A stretch of DNA of 43,674 nt from a virus, in IMG/VR virus record IMGVR_UViG_3300017781_000022, positions 1-43,674 of that record; one strand, written 5' to 3'. Below, one piece after another: positions 26,235-36,600 of this stretch (positions within the stretch are counted from its first letter, which is position 1; each line of letters starts with the position of its first letter). Both the position numbers and the translations under genes were made by a program. The notes beneath the pieces are model-generated. The model searched no databases and was not told the DNA's origin. It worked only from the letters and a program-made list of their open reading frames with translations.

Positions 26235-27632
26235 ATGGGAGCCATAATAGAAGTAAAATACTTTAATTCTTTTCTATTGAAAAAGACTTACGATCCTGCA
26301 ACTAGCGCACCTGGTTGGAATGGTTCTTTTGGTGTACCTAATGGTGTTGCTGGTTCTTACCCTGTTTTTTCTAACCCTACAGATGCTGATAGTTGGGCTA
26401 TAGAAGAAGCTAGAATAAGAGGTGGATATAATAACACTAATGTAGATTATGGCGTAAAAGCTTATTTAGTAGAAGATGAACCTAATTCTTCTGTTAGATT
26501 TAATGCTATGATTTATTCTGGTATTTTTAATTCTAGAACTGGTATAAATAATACTAATGAATTTTCTGTAGGTAAAGATATAACTAAAGCTGTAGATCCA
26601 ATTAATGGATCTATACAAAGATTATATGCTGAAGATACAGCATTAATTATATTTCAACAAGATAAAGTTAGTAGAGCTCCAATAGATAAAGACGTTATAT
26701 ATAATGCTGAAGGTGGTGGAAGCTTAACAGCTTCAAATATGGTTATAGGTAATATTATACCTTATGCAGGTGAATATGGAATTAGTAATAATCCAGAAAG
26801 TTTTGCAGTTTATGGTTACAGAAAGTACTTTACTGATAAAAATAGAAATGCTGTTTTAAGGTTGTCTAGAGATGGTATAACTGAAATATCTCAGTATGGT
26901 ATGATAGATTACTTTAGAGATCAGTTTGGCGCTTTAAATACACAAACGTTTGGTGCTGGTAAAGCTATAGGTGCTTACGATATATACAACAAGCAATATG
27001 TACTTTCATTACAACAAAGTCCTAAATCAGCAGGTGGTGTAACAAACCCTTCACCAAGTTTTGCAACTGTTATATTTGATGAAAGAGTTTTAGGTTGGCC
27101 AGGTTTTATGGACTACAAGCCAGATCAAACATTTAGCTTACAAAGCAATTACTATAGTTTTAAAGACGGTGGGTTTTGGAAACATTATGATCAAACTCAA
27201 TCAAGAAATAATTTTTATGGATTTCAATATGATTCTTCTATAAAATTTGTGTTTAATCCTCAAGTGAGTGTTAGTAAAGTTTTTAAAACAGTTAATTACG
27301 AAGGTAGTAATGGTTGGAAAGTTAATCAATTTGATGGTGCTAGATCTTTTGAATTAGTAGATTCATCTCAAATTGTACTAAGTTATAATGATGGTGCTTA
27401 CACTCAAAATGGTATACAATACTACGCTGGCTTTGTTAAAAAAGAAGGTAAATATTTTGCTAACTTAGTAAATAGTAGCCCGGCTACAACAGGTGAAGTT
27501 GTGTTTGGTGCATCAATGACTGGTGTTAAAGGTTATTATGCAACTGTCACTATTACATCAGATAGCACATCTAGAACTAATCCTATGGAATTGTTTGCTG
27601 TGTCATCAGATTTTGTAGAATCATCATATTAA
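26235..27632 (+). CDS. Tail nozzle / propeller-like structural protein, 465 aa
   Basis: Beta-rich, with segments typical of tubular propeller proteins: GSIQRLYAEDTALIIFQQDK, NIIPYAGEYGISNNPESFAV, YRKYFTDKNRNAVLRLSRDG and GKAIGAYDIYNKQYVLSLQ. No enzymatic motif. In this kind of protein these blades usually follow the DKFGRQS-type part now found in the 1385-aa protein just upstream. I infer that two adjacent genes encode what is elsewhere one polypeptide. The N-terminal MGAIIEVKYFNSFLLKKTYD has no signal peptide. Confidence 0.65.
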   Translation: MGAIIEVKYFNSFLLKKTYDPATSAPGWNGSFGVPNGVAGSYPVFSNPTDADSWAIEEARIRGGYNNTNVDYGVKAYLVEDEPNSSVRFNAMIYSGIFNSRTGINNTNEFSVGKDITKAVDPINGSIQRLYAEDTALIIFQQDKVSRAPIDKDVIYNAEGGGSLTASNMVIGNIIPYAGEYGISNNPESFAVYGYRKYFTDKNRNAVLRLSRDGITEISQYGMIDYFRDQFGALNTQTFGAGKAIGAYDIYNKQYVLSLQQSPKSAGGVTNPSPSFATVIFDERVLGWPGFMDYKPDQTFSLQSNYYSFKDGGFWKHYDQTQSRNNFYGFQYDSSIKFVFNPQVSVSKVFKTVNYEGSNGWKVNQFDGARSFELVDSSQIVLSYNDGAYTQNGIQYYAGFVKKEGKYFANLVNSSPATTGEVVFGASMTGVKGYYATVTITSDSTSRTNPMELFAVSSDFVESSY

Positions 27633-27642
27633 ATTAAATTAA

Positions 27643-28044
27643 ATGAATACAAGAACATTAACTGAGTCTGATTATTTAATATTATCAGACTGGTGGAAAG
27701 CGTGGGGCTGGCCTGCGCTAGCTAAAGATATGTTACCAGACAACGGAACTGGAGGTATAATGGTAGAGAATAAAGGTGAAAATATAGTAGCTGGATTTTT
27801 ATACTGGAGTAATTCTAAACTAGTATGGCTTGACTGGATCATATCAAACCCTGATGCAGATAAAAAAATACGCAAACAAGCTATAGAAATGTTAATACTT
27901 ACAGCAGAACAAATGGTTAAAGATGCTGGTAGTAAATACATGATGTCAATAAGCAGAAGTAATAGTTTGTTAAAAATACACAAAAATATAGGATGGAGTA
28001 TAGATAAAACACCATCACACGAAATGATAAAAGTTATAATTTAA
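27643..28044 (+). CDS. GNAT-like protein in the internal-virion block (T7 gp13-like position)
   Basis: 133 aa. The order strand-helix (LTESDYLILSDWWKAWGWP), the central strands IVAGFLYWSNSKLVWLDWII, a helix (RKQAIEMLILTAEQMVKDAG), and LLKIHKNIGW fit a GNAT acyltransferase fold; the last matches the usual 'A..LYEKLGF' end. The Gly-rich acetyl-CoA loop (Q/R-x-x-G-x-G/A) is replaced by NPDADKKIR, so catalysis is doubtful. T7-like phages keep a GNAT-like protein (gp13) before their internal virion proteins, and this gene sits in the same place. Confidence 0.6.
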   Translation: MNTRTLTESDYLILSDWWKAWGWPALAKDMLPDNGTGGIMVENKGENIVAGFLYWSNSKLVWLDWIISNPDADKKIRKQAIEMLILTAEQMVKDAGSKYMMSISRSNSLLKIHKNIGWSIDKTPSHEMIKVII

Positions 28045-28055
28045 AATTAAAGCAT

Positions 28056-28832
28056 ATGGCAATAGCAACAGCAACAGCACTGACAATTGGAGCGGTAGCA
28101 GCTGGAACAGCAGCAACAGCGTCCGTTGTAGGTGGAGCAATTCAGTCAGGCCAAGAACACAAGGCGATGAGAAATGCTAGAAACGCAAAAGAAATAGCGG
28201 CGGCTAAAGTTAAAGCACTTCAAGACGGTAGGCAAGATATAATAAACCCTTATGCGGGTGTAACAGATTTATCTGACATGGCTAAAGATTTATCTAGCAT
28301 GATGAGTAATCCTTTTGAAAGCTTAGGTGTTGCAACTCAAGCAGCTGAAATACAAGCTGAAGAAGCAGATATATCATTAGCTAATACTTTGGATATGTTA
28401 AGAGCAACTGGAGCTAGTGCTGGTGGAGCAACTGCTTTAGCACAAGCTGCATTAGCTAGTAAAAAAGGAGTTAGTTCTAGTATAGAACAACAAGAGGCTC
28501 AAAACGAAAGGCTAAAAGCACAAGGTGCACAAAACTTAATGCAAGCGCGAGTAACAGAACAACAAAGACTACAAAATATTGCTATATCAGAAGGACAAAG
28601 AACTCAACAGGCAGATGCACAGGGTAAACTATTTGAATTTAATGCTCAAGAGGATAGAGATAATTCAGATATTAGTTACAATATAGCTAAAGAAACTGGA
28701 GGTGCTCAAAGAGAGGCAGCGGCAAGATCACGTAGGGATAATGCTACAGCTGGTATATTTACTGGTGTTGGTAACGTTGCAAGTGGAATAGCTTCAACCG
28801 CTCTTACCGCTGGATTATCGCCGGGAAAGTAG
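28056..28832 (+). CDS. Internal virion protein (T7 gp14-like position), 258-aa zero-frame product
   Basis: Starts with a hydrophobic Ala/Thr/Gly helix (LTIGAVAAGTAATASVVGGA), then long Ala/Gln/Glu-rich helices (AAEIQAEEADISLANTLDML; QQRLQNIAISEGQR), and ends with another Gly/Ala-rich hydrophobic stretch (GIASTALTAGL). This matches gp14-type ejection proteins that insert in the host envelope. The zero-frame stop TAG directly follows the slippery sequence GGGAAAG. A -1 shift would add 30 residues, to 28921, giving 288 aa. Confidence 0.72.
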   Translation: MAIATATALTIGAVAAGTAATASVVGGAIQSGQEHKAMRNARNAKEIAAAKVKALQDGRQDIINPYAGVTDLSDMAKDLSSMMSNPFESLGVATQAAEIQAEEADISLANTLDMLRATGASAGGATALAQAALASKKGVSSSIEQQEAQNERLKAQGAQNLMQARVTEQQRLQNIAISEGQRTQQADAQGKLFEFNAQEDRDNSDISYNIAKETGGAQREAAARSRRDNATAGIFTGVGNVASGIASTALTAGLSPGK

Positions 28833-28849
28833 GAGGGGCGAGGGCCCCT
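28823..28849 (+). promoter_or_regulatory. Candidate -1 programmed ribosomal frameshift signal
   Basis: The heptamer G-GGA-AAG at 28823-28829 is in the correct X-XXY-YYZ phase and is the one used in lambda G/GT. The zero-frame TAG follows at once (28830). After a 4-base spacer, AGGGGC (28834-28839), loop GAGG and GCCCCT (28844-28849) form a perfect GC-rich stem. The -1 frame is open to 28921. Confidence 0.72.
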
Positions 28850-28921
28850 GTAAAATCCGTAAACACATTAACCCCACAAGGTTCTACTGTCGGATTATCG
28901 GCACCGGTGTATACTGGATAA
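28829..28921 (+). CDS. 30-residue -1 frame extension of the internal virion protein
   Basis: Read after a -1 shift at 28823-28829, this gives VGGARAPVKSVNTLTPQGST then VGLSAPVYTG and TAA. It uses ordinary phage codons and leaves an 18-base gap before the next gene, like other gaps here, whereas the zero-frame stop would leave an untypical 107 bases. It is Pro/Thr/Val-rich and likely extended. It is not an independent gene; it has no start. Confidence 0.6.
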   Translation, partial: VGGARAPVKSVNTLTPQGSTVGLSAPVYTG

Positions 28922-28939
28922 AAAAATAATAATAATAAT

Positions 28940-30643
28940 ATGGGATATACAATACCAGGTGCAGATTTTACAGCACCCTCACAATTACAAACAAACGTTG
29001 GTGCCGAAGTAGGTAAAAGTTTAGGAAATGTTTTTGCTCAATTTGGAGCACAGCTAAGACAAGCTAACGAGCAAGCTCAAAAAACTTCAGCGCTGCAAAC
29101 GCAGATGAAAGACACTATACTAATAAACAATACTAAGTCTGTAAACAAAACACTAAGTGCTGGTAAAGAACAATTTGGTGATGATGAAGTATTGTACAAC
29201 GAGTGGAAAAATGAAGTTGTTAGAAGAGGTGAAGAGGCTACACAAGCTCAAATAGATTTTCAATTTGGAGATTTAGATGCTGCTAGTAAAAAAGCAAAAT
29301 TAGATATTGTTGGAGGCTTTGAAAGTTATTTAACTGAAAGCAAACAAAATTATGGTAGATTTTTAGCTGATGTAAATGATATTGATACAGATGGTATGAG
29401 AATTATAGGTGATACTACTAATGGTGAACAACAAAGTAATCAAATAATTTTAAACGCAAACAGTGGTGGAAGTGCAGAAGATCTTTTTGGAAAAGGAGCA
29501 ACAATGACAAGATCATTGAGTGGTGATAATAAACAAATTATAAATACACGCGTAAGAATACCTGTTAATTCACCTATGTTAAAAACACTAGGTAGTAAAA
29601 GTAATGGAACCTCTATATCTGTTTTTGAAAAAGGAGTGGAAGAAGGTATAATAAAGAAAAATGTAGGTGAAGATGGAATGTATTATTATGAATTTGATAA
29701 AAAAATAGATACTAGTAGATATTCTAAAAAAGGTGGATTTGATTTTGTAATACCAAAAGATACCGCTATAGATGGTGGTGCTACTGCACAAGAACTAGGT
29801 TATGTTGATAAAAACATGATTATAAAACCTGACATGTTTGCACAAATGAACGTTGGAGTTGCTAAAGAAACCGTAGATGGTGCAGACGTTAATCCAAGTG
29901 TTGGTGAACCAGCTGTATATACATCAACTTCAACTAAAAATTCTCAAAAAGGATTTGTAAGAACTACCAACTCAAGCATTATTAACGTTGCTCAAATGAG
30001 AAACGATCCTGCACTAGGTGTTATAGTAAACTCTAAGGTTAAAGGCATGTTATTAAGTGGTAGAGGTACAGACGCTAAGCTAGACAGTTTTGGAGCCTAT
30101 GGTGTAGATAGTTTAGATGCTTTTCCATCGTTAAAAAATAAATATAAAACTTTAAGAGGTTTTATAGAATCTGGAGATGAAAACGTTTTAAATACTTTTA
30201 CAAAAAGTATGGTGACACAAACTGTATTTGATAAATTGTTTAGTAAAACAGATAATAAAGGTGATAGGGTTTATACACAAATGACTGCTGATCCAAAAAT
30301 GGTAGAATTTTTAAACGCTAACAATATACGAAATGAAGCAAACGAACCTTATGAAGCAGGTCAAACTGTTTATGTTAAAAATGAAATAACAGAAAGACAA
30401 ATTCAAAAAGATGCTGGACCAGACTTTAATGAACAAATGAAATCTAATTTAGGAAATGAAAAAGCAAATCTAGAAAGTTTGTTTGCTGTCGCGGTACAAA
30501 TACCTGGACCAGCTAAATCTAAAGTAGCATATTTTCCAGCTGTAGGTAAAGAAAAAGCTGGTGTTTATAGAATAGATGATGACGGGGCCAAAGGTATAGG
30601 TGCTACCCCAATGTCAAGGGAATTTTTACTAGGATTATTTTAA
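28940..30643 (+). CDS. Internal virion protein candidate (T7 gp15-like position), 567 aa
   Basis: The N-terminus (YTIPGADFTAPSQLQTNVGA) leads to a long helical, Gln/Ala-rich region (residues 20-150), with the rest mixed alpha/beta. There is a Lys/Gly-rich middle (KKGGFDFVIPKDTAIDGG) and a C-terminal YFPAVGKEKAGVYRIDDDG segment. No peptidase or glycosidase motif is visible. Its place between the gp14-type gene and the giant last gene suggests an ejection-tube component. Start follows AATAATAATAAT directly before ATG. Confidence 0.55.
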   Translation: MGYTIPGADFTAPSQLQTNVGAEVGKSLGNVFAQFGAQLRQANEQAQKTSALQTQMKDTILINNTKSVNKTLSAGKEQFGDDEVLYNEWKNEVVRRGEEATQAQIDFQFGDLDAASKKAKLDIVGGFESYLTESKQNYGRFLADVNDIDTDGMRIIGDTTNGEQQSNQIILNANSGGSAEDLFGKGATMTRSLSGDNKQIINTRVRIPVNSPMLKTLGSKSNGTSISVFEKGVEEGIIKKNVGEDGMYYYEFDKKIDTSRYSKKGGFDFVIPKDTAIDGGATAQELGYVDKNMIIKPDMFAQMNVGVAKETVDGADVNPSVGEPAVYTSTSTKNSQKGFVRTTNSSIINVAQMRNDPALGVIVNSKVKGMLLSGRGTDAKLDSFGAYGVDSLDAFPSLKNKYKTLRGFIESGDENVLNTFTKSMVTQTVFDKLFSKTDNKGDRVYTQMTADPKMVEFLNANNIRNEANEPYEAGQTVYVKNEITERQIQKDAGPDFNEQMKSNLGNEKANLESLFAVAVQIPGPAKSKVAYFPAVGKEKAGVYRIDDDGAKGIGATPMSREFLLGLF

Positions 30644-30652
30644 AAATAAAAT

Positions 30653-33600
30653 ATGGAAATATATATACTAGATGGTCAAGAACTAACTCTAGAACAACTA
30701 CAAGCTTTAGCTGATGAAGCTGGGGCTGGTCTAGAAGACTTTAAATATTTTAAAGGTGTAACAGTAAAGAAAAAGGATGTTGCGGATCTAGATGCAACTG
30801 CAGCATCCACAAATACCGCAGCATCTTGGGAATCACAATTGGCAAATACCAGATTGGGTTGGGAAAAATATCGTAAAACTCAACTTCTAAATAAAGAAGG
30901 TAAGTATGATCCTAATTTAATTGCAGACCCTAACCACAGGATGCCTGATGGAGGACAGAACTATACAAACAAGCGAAAAGAATTTATAATAAAAGAAAGG
31001 GAACTAAATGATAAGATTAAGGGCTATTATTTAGATCCAAAAAATATAGACTTTGCAGACTATAAAACAGTTTTAAATCAAAATGAAGACTCTGTAAAAG
31101 AAGCTATAAGAACAAAATTTCCATTTTATAACGTTGAAGATGGTACCGCAGGTAATTTACTTAAAATACAAACAGCAGAAGGTTTTAAAGAAATAGATTT
31201 AAATCCTATATTTAGTGGTGACAAAGAGAAAGCTATAGAAACTATAAAATATTTAGATCAAGCTTCTAAAGATTTAAAAGATGAAGAGATTATAGCTTTA
31301 AGCATGAACAAGCTAGCTGATAATATTAAAGAAACAGGTAATGTTGGTGCCGTTAACACTTGGCTAGAAGGTAATACTCCTTATCAAATTGAAAAAACAA
31401 TAGTACCTGGTAAAACTTCTACTGGATTACAAGGTGTTTCTACACCAGACACAACTATGTATAACATAGTCAAAGATGGTAAAACAATTAGTTCTTTACC
31501 TATAGATAAGCTAGATGATTTTTTAAGAAATAATATAACCGAAGAAGAGTTTGGAAAAATGAACTCAGTCTCTGTCAAAGCCTTAGAGGTTGGAGCTGCG
31601 CTGAAAAAAGCTTATATAACAGAACAACAGGAAACAATTGAAACTAAACCTGCTACAAAAATAAAATACTATAAAGATAATTTTGCTAAAGATGCTTTAA
31701 AAGTAATGGACGGTTTAACTGGTATTACGGAAGAAGATAAAGAAATAGTAGAAACATACATAACAAATACTCAGAATCAAAAAGGTGAATTGCAATTAGC
31801 TACAGTGCCAGGCTTAACCAGAAGACAAGGCGTATCGCCTAATCAAATAATAAAAGAACTTACAGCTTTAGATGGTTTGCCGGATGAGTTAAAACAACGC
31901 TTAGTAGATGCTGGTTTTATTGACGCAATGAAATCAAGTGTTGACATTGGTATAAAAGATGTTGCTTTTAAAGAGGTGAATAAAGGTATTCCTACTATGC
32001 TAGAAGATATATTAACTGAATTTGATAAAGGTGAATTATTAGATTTAGCCAATTATTATAATACAAAAATAGCTGGAATAACAAGAAACAAAGAGACTGG
32101 GGACATTACAGAAATTGCTAAAATTGATGTAGAAAACTTAGATTTAGATGGTAGCATTAGAGATCAAATAAAAATAAGTGGTGATATTTCTGACACTAAC
32201 AAGTTTATAATTAAAAGAGCTTATCAAAAAGATGAAAAAGAAGCTATAAAAGCTTATGAAGATTTTTACCCTGCTAAACTAGATTCAATAACAAAAGAGG
32301 TAATATCTTTAGGTAAACAATTACCTGAAGATGCTTATATTTATACAACCAGTACACCTAGTGGGCCTTTGTTAAGAATAAAAGTTGACAGAAAAGTTTC
32401 AACTTCTGAAAACGAAAAAATAAAAAACATAAGTGGAAAGCTAGCGGGTTTACAAAGTACATATCATAATTTAGAATTTGATAGAAAAAATGCTGCTAAT
32501 AAAATAATAAACAATCGTAATGCTTTTTACGATCAGTTACAAGATGCAGAAAAAAATGACGACATAATAGCTGCAGCAAATAAAGAATTTGGATTAGGCA
32601 ACTTATTAGTTAAAGATGTTAATGATGCTTTTTCTACTCTTGCTCTAACAGTACCAACTTTGTTTGATTCTGAGTGGGCTATAGGTAAACAAAAGCAATT
32701 AAACGATAAGAATAATTATTACAAAACAATGACTGAGCCTGAGTTTAGCGCTGAGTATATTCTTAGAACTTTAGGCCAACAGTCAGCAAACATTACATTA
32801 GCTTTAGCTACAGCAGGTGGTGGATCTGCTTTAGGCTTAACAAATGCAACAGTGGCTAATACAATAGGTATAGGGTTTGGTGCTGTGTCGGGTACACAAA
32901 CATTTAGAGACTTAAGCATAGAGGTTGATACATACGAAGAAGCAGAGGAGCAAGCTAAAATATATAAAGCTGCTTTTGATAGAGGTGAAATTAGTAAGTA
33001 TAATTATGATATGGCTATGAGAGATATAAATACTACTCTAGCTATGGAAAAATTAACAGACAGCCAAATAATGCTTGCTTCTACATCTAACGCATTAATA
33101 GAAGGTACGTTTACTAGATTCTTGGGTACAGCGGCTAATTCTATAGCTTTAGTTAAAAACTTTAATACTGTAAACAGAAAAGCAATAGCAGAAAATTTAT
33201 ACAAAGGTGGATTTACAAAAGCAATAAATATAATAGGTAGACCTTTAGTTGGTAGAACTGGTCTTGAGACTGTAGAAGAACTAGGTATTTTTGCTGGGCA
33301 AAACTTTATAACTGATACAGCTATATTAGGTAGAGGTGCAGATAGAGAAACATTTTTAAAAGGTGCTAACGAAACTTTCTGGGCAACTGTAGTTACGGCT
33401 GGTATGTCTCAGTCAACAGGTATAACTTATAGCGGTATGAACTCTATGGGTTTAATTAAAGAATATGAAAAAGCTTTAAATAAAAAAAGGTTTGCGTTAA
33501 ATGATCTTTCTTTGTCTATACAAAATGCTACAGATCCAAACATAAAAAAAGCTTTATTGTTTGATTATCAACAAGAATTAATAGGCATGGGACTAGACAT

Positions 33601-36600
33601 AGACTCAAACTCTGTAGATCTTTTAAATCTTACAAACGAAGACAGTCAAGGTAATTCTGATTTAAAAAGATTAATAGGTACTCAATTAATTAAACAAGAT
33701 TATTTAAGAAGTTTAGGTATACAACCAGGTACAGATGCACAACAAATTTCAGCCATAGAAGCTTTAAAAAATAAATCAACTAAGCAAGAAAAAAAAGATA
33801 TAGAAAATACTTTAAGTAGTCTTGATAATCAAATAAATAATATAAAAGAAAAAGGGTCTAAGGCTTCTAACTATGATGTGGCTAAAAATGCTTTAGGCGC
33901 TACTTATACTATTTATGATAATAAATTAAAAGACGATGTTGATTACAAAGCTGCATCTACAAAAGATAAGCTTGTTAAAATAATAAATGCTGTAAGACAA
34001 GAGACGGTTTTAGAAAATACAGACAATGCTAAGTCAGATCCTGCAATTGTTGAAGCTGTTGAAAGTAGATATGCAGATCTAAATGACAAGCAGAAAGATA
34101 AAATCTATGAAAACATAGGTGCTAATATGGCTTTACAAAAAGGTAGAGGCTTTAGTAACCAATTAAATATAGATAGACAAGCTGCCTCTATACTTAGTGA
34201 TGTAAAAGGTATAACAGTTGTAGGTGTTAAAACAGATCAACAAATAGCAGATGCTATTGAAGAGGCTGGACTTTCTCCTTTTGAAGCTAAAGAATCTTAC
34301 AATAAACTAAAAGAAGGTAAAACATTTGGTCTTGTTATAGGTAAAACTATAATAACACAAAATGAAGATGCAATGAATGCTGATCTTGACAACGGTATAA
34401 TAAGAGCAGGTACAGTTGTATTGCATGAGATTAATCACATCATTGATGATGCTAGGATAAAACCTGAAAACAGAAAAAAATATGCTGTAAATTTATTTGA
34501 AGCAGCAAGCACTAGCTCTAATAAAGCTATACAAGATATTCATAACGAAACAATAGACATGTTAAGTAGAATATATGGTGAAACTGTTATCACAGATTTT
34601 AAAAACAAAAGCGCTAAGTTTCAAGATGAGTATACTAAATACTTACAAGAGCAATTGTTTGCATATGAAGACGTTGCACAAATAGAACAAGATGATAGTT
34701 TCATTACTAGACTTTTAAACAGTACTAATCCTAATAATTTAAACACACCTGAAAAAGCTTTAAGCTATTTAGCTGCTAGTAACTCTGCATTTAGAAAAGG
34801 TAAAGTATCTAGTTCAACTAAAAAAGCTATAGAAAGTTTTGAAGGAAATGTAAACGAATCTCAAAAGTCTGATAAAGATATAAATAATCTAGCTATTGAA
34901 TATAAGAATTTAGGTAGTGACTTAAACGCTCAAGGTAAATTTTTATTAGACACTAATTTTTTACAGCAATATACTAATACAGCTTTAGCCGCTATGGGTT
35001 ACGATGTTAGAGCAGGTGATATAACAACTGACGAAGCAACAAGTTTTGTACAAAAATCTTTCCCTAGAGTTATAAGAACATATAAACCTGAGACTGAAGG
35101 ATCTTTTACTAACTGGGTATATTCAACTGTAGGTAGAGAGGGTAAAGGATTTTTTAAAGAAAAAATAGAAGCAAATAAAGATAAGGTTAGAATAACAGAA
35201 AAATCTCAATTTGTAAGTAAAGAAACAGCAGAAGATACTATTGATTTAGAAGCTAGAAAAAAATCAGAGGGTAAAGATAAATCTTTAGTAGATCCAAGAA
35301 AACTACCAGGAGTACCAGCAGATATTGACAACCTTGTAGAGGTTAATAAAAATGAAGTTGTAATAAATCCTGAATCAAGATCTTATACTACAGATTTTAG
35401 AAGTATATCGGATAAGTATGGTTCTAAAATAGCAGGTGAAATTTATGGCATAAACCCTAGCAAACTTAAAAAAGGTGCTGATCTTACATACGGTCAAAAT
35501 AAAGTACTTGATGGTAGAAAAGTAATTTCAGAGGCTGAAAGAATACAAAGTGATTATGTTAATGTTCAAGATGCAAAAAAACTAATATCTTTATTTCCTG
35601 AATATAGCATAAGCACGCCAACAGCTGTAACAACAGAACAAGGCCAGGAGACTAAAGTTGATAAAGAGGTACAAGGTAGATCATTGGGTATTGCACCCAG
35701 TGTTTTAGATTTTTTCTATGAAACTTACATTGATCCTAAAGCTTTAAACAAAGAAACTAAAAAAGATGCTATAACAAACCCTAAGGGTAGAGCCAAAGGA
35801 ACATCAAGTCAACCATACGTTAGAAGATTGAAGCCTGAATTTATAGGTAATATAACTAATGAAACCATAGCTAAAGTACAGAAAAAACTAGGAATTACAG
35901 GTAGAGGTGAATTTAATGTACCACCCAAAGGTAAAGCAAGAACTGAGTTTGGTAGACTACTTATAGGTCTTGCAAATTTAAAAGGAGCTATTGTAGCCAA
36001 TACGGTTGTAGATCAAAAAATACAAGCACTAATTAAAAAAGGTGAAATAAAATCTGCTAGAACTCCAGAACAAATTACAGCTAGCACAAGAGCTGGTAGA
36101 AGCAAAGTTCAATTTAGTACAAAAGATTTTGCATTAAAATTAAAAAATTACGGAAATTTAAAAACAGGTAAAATAACAAATAATACTCTTAAAAATTTAA
36201 CACTTAAAGAATTAAATAATCTTGGTTATATTACCGTAGCAGATGTTAAAAATAAATTAGGATTATCTCTTAAAAAAGATGATAAAATAAAGCTTATAGA
36301 AAAAAGCGGTTACAAAGTGTTATCACCAAGATTTGAAAATGAATTTGTTCCTGGTTTAACTGAATTTTTAAACGACTATCCACAGTATAGAAATATTATA
36401 AGACAATCAACAACTTCTTCTCTTTCAAGAAACTCTATAGGTGCAACACCATTGTTTGATAGACTTTTTCCAAGAACAAATAATAATGTAGAACAGAAAA
36501 GAGACGCTTACAAAACAGCTTCTACTGAAAACACTAGAAAATCTGGAAAAGTAGGTAAACTATCGCAAGCGTTTGTTAAAAAAGTTTTAGCAAATCCTGA

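Noticed and set aside
28834-28849. GC hairpin as an intrinsic terminator
   Set aside because: No T-run follows (TGTAAAATCC); its place just after GGGAAAG-TAG fits a frameshift stimulator better.
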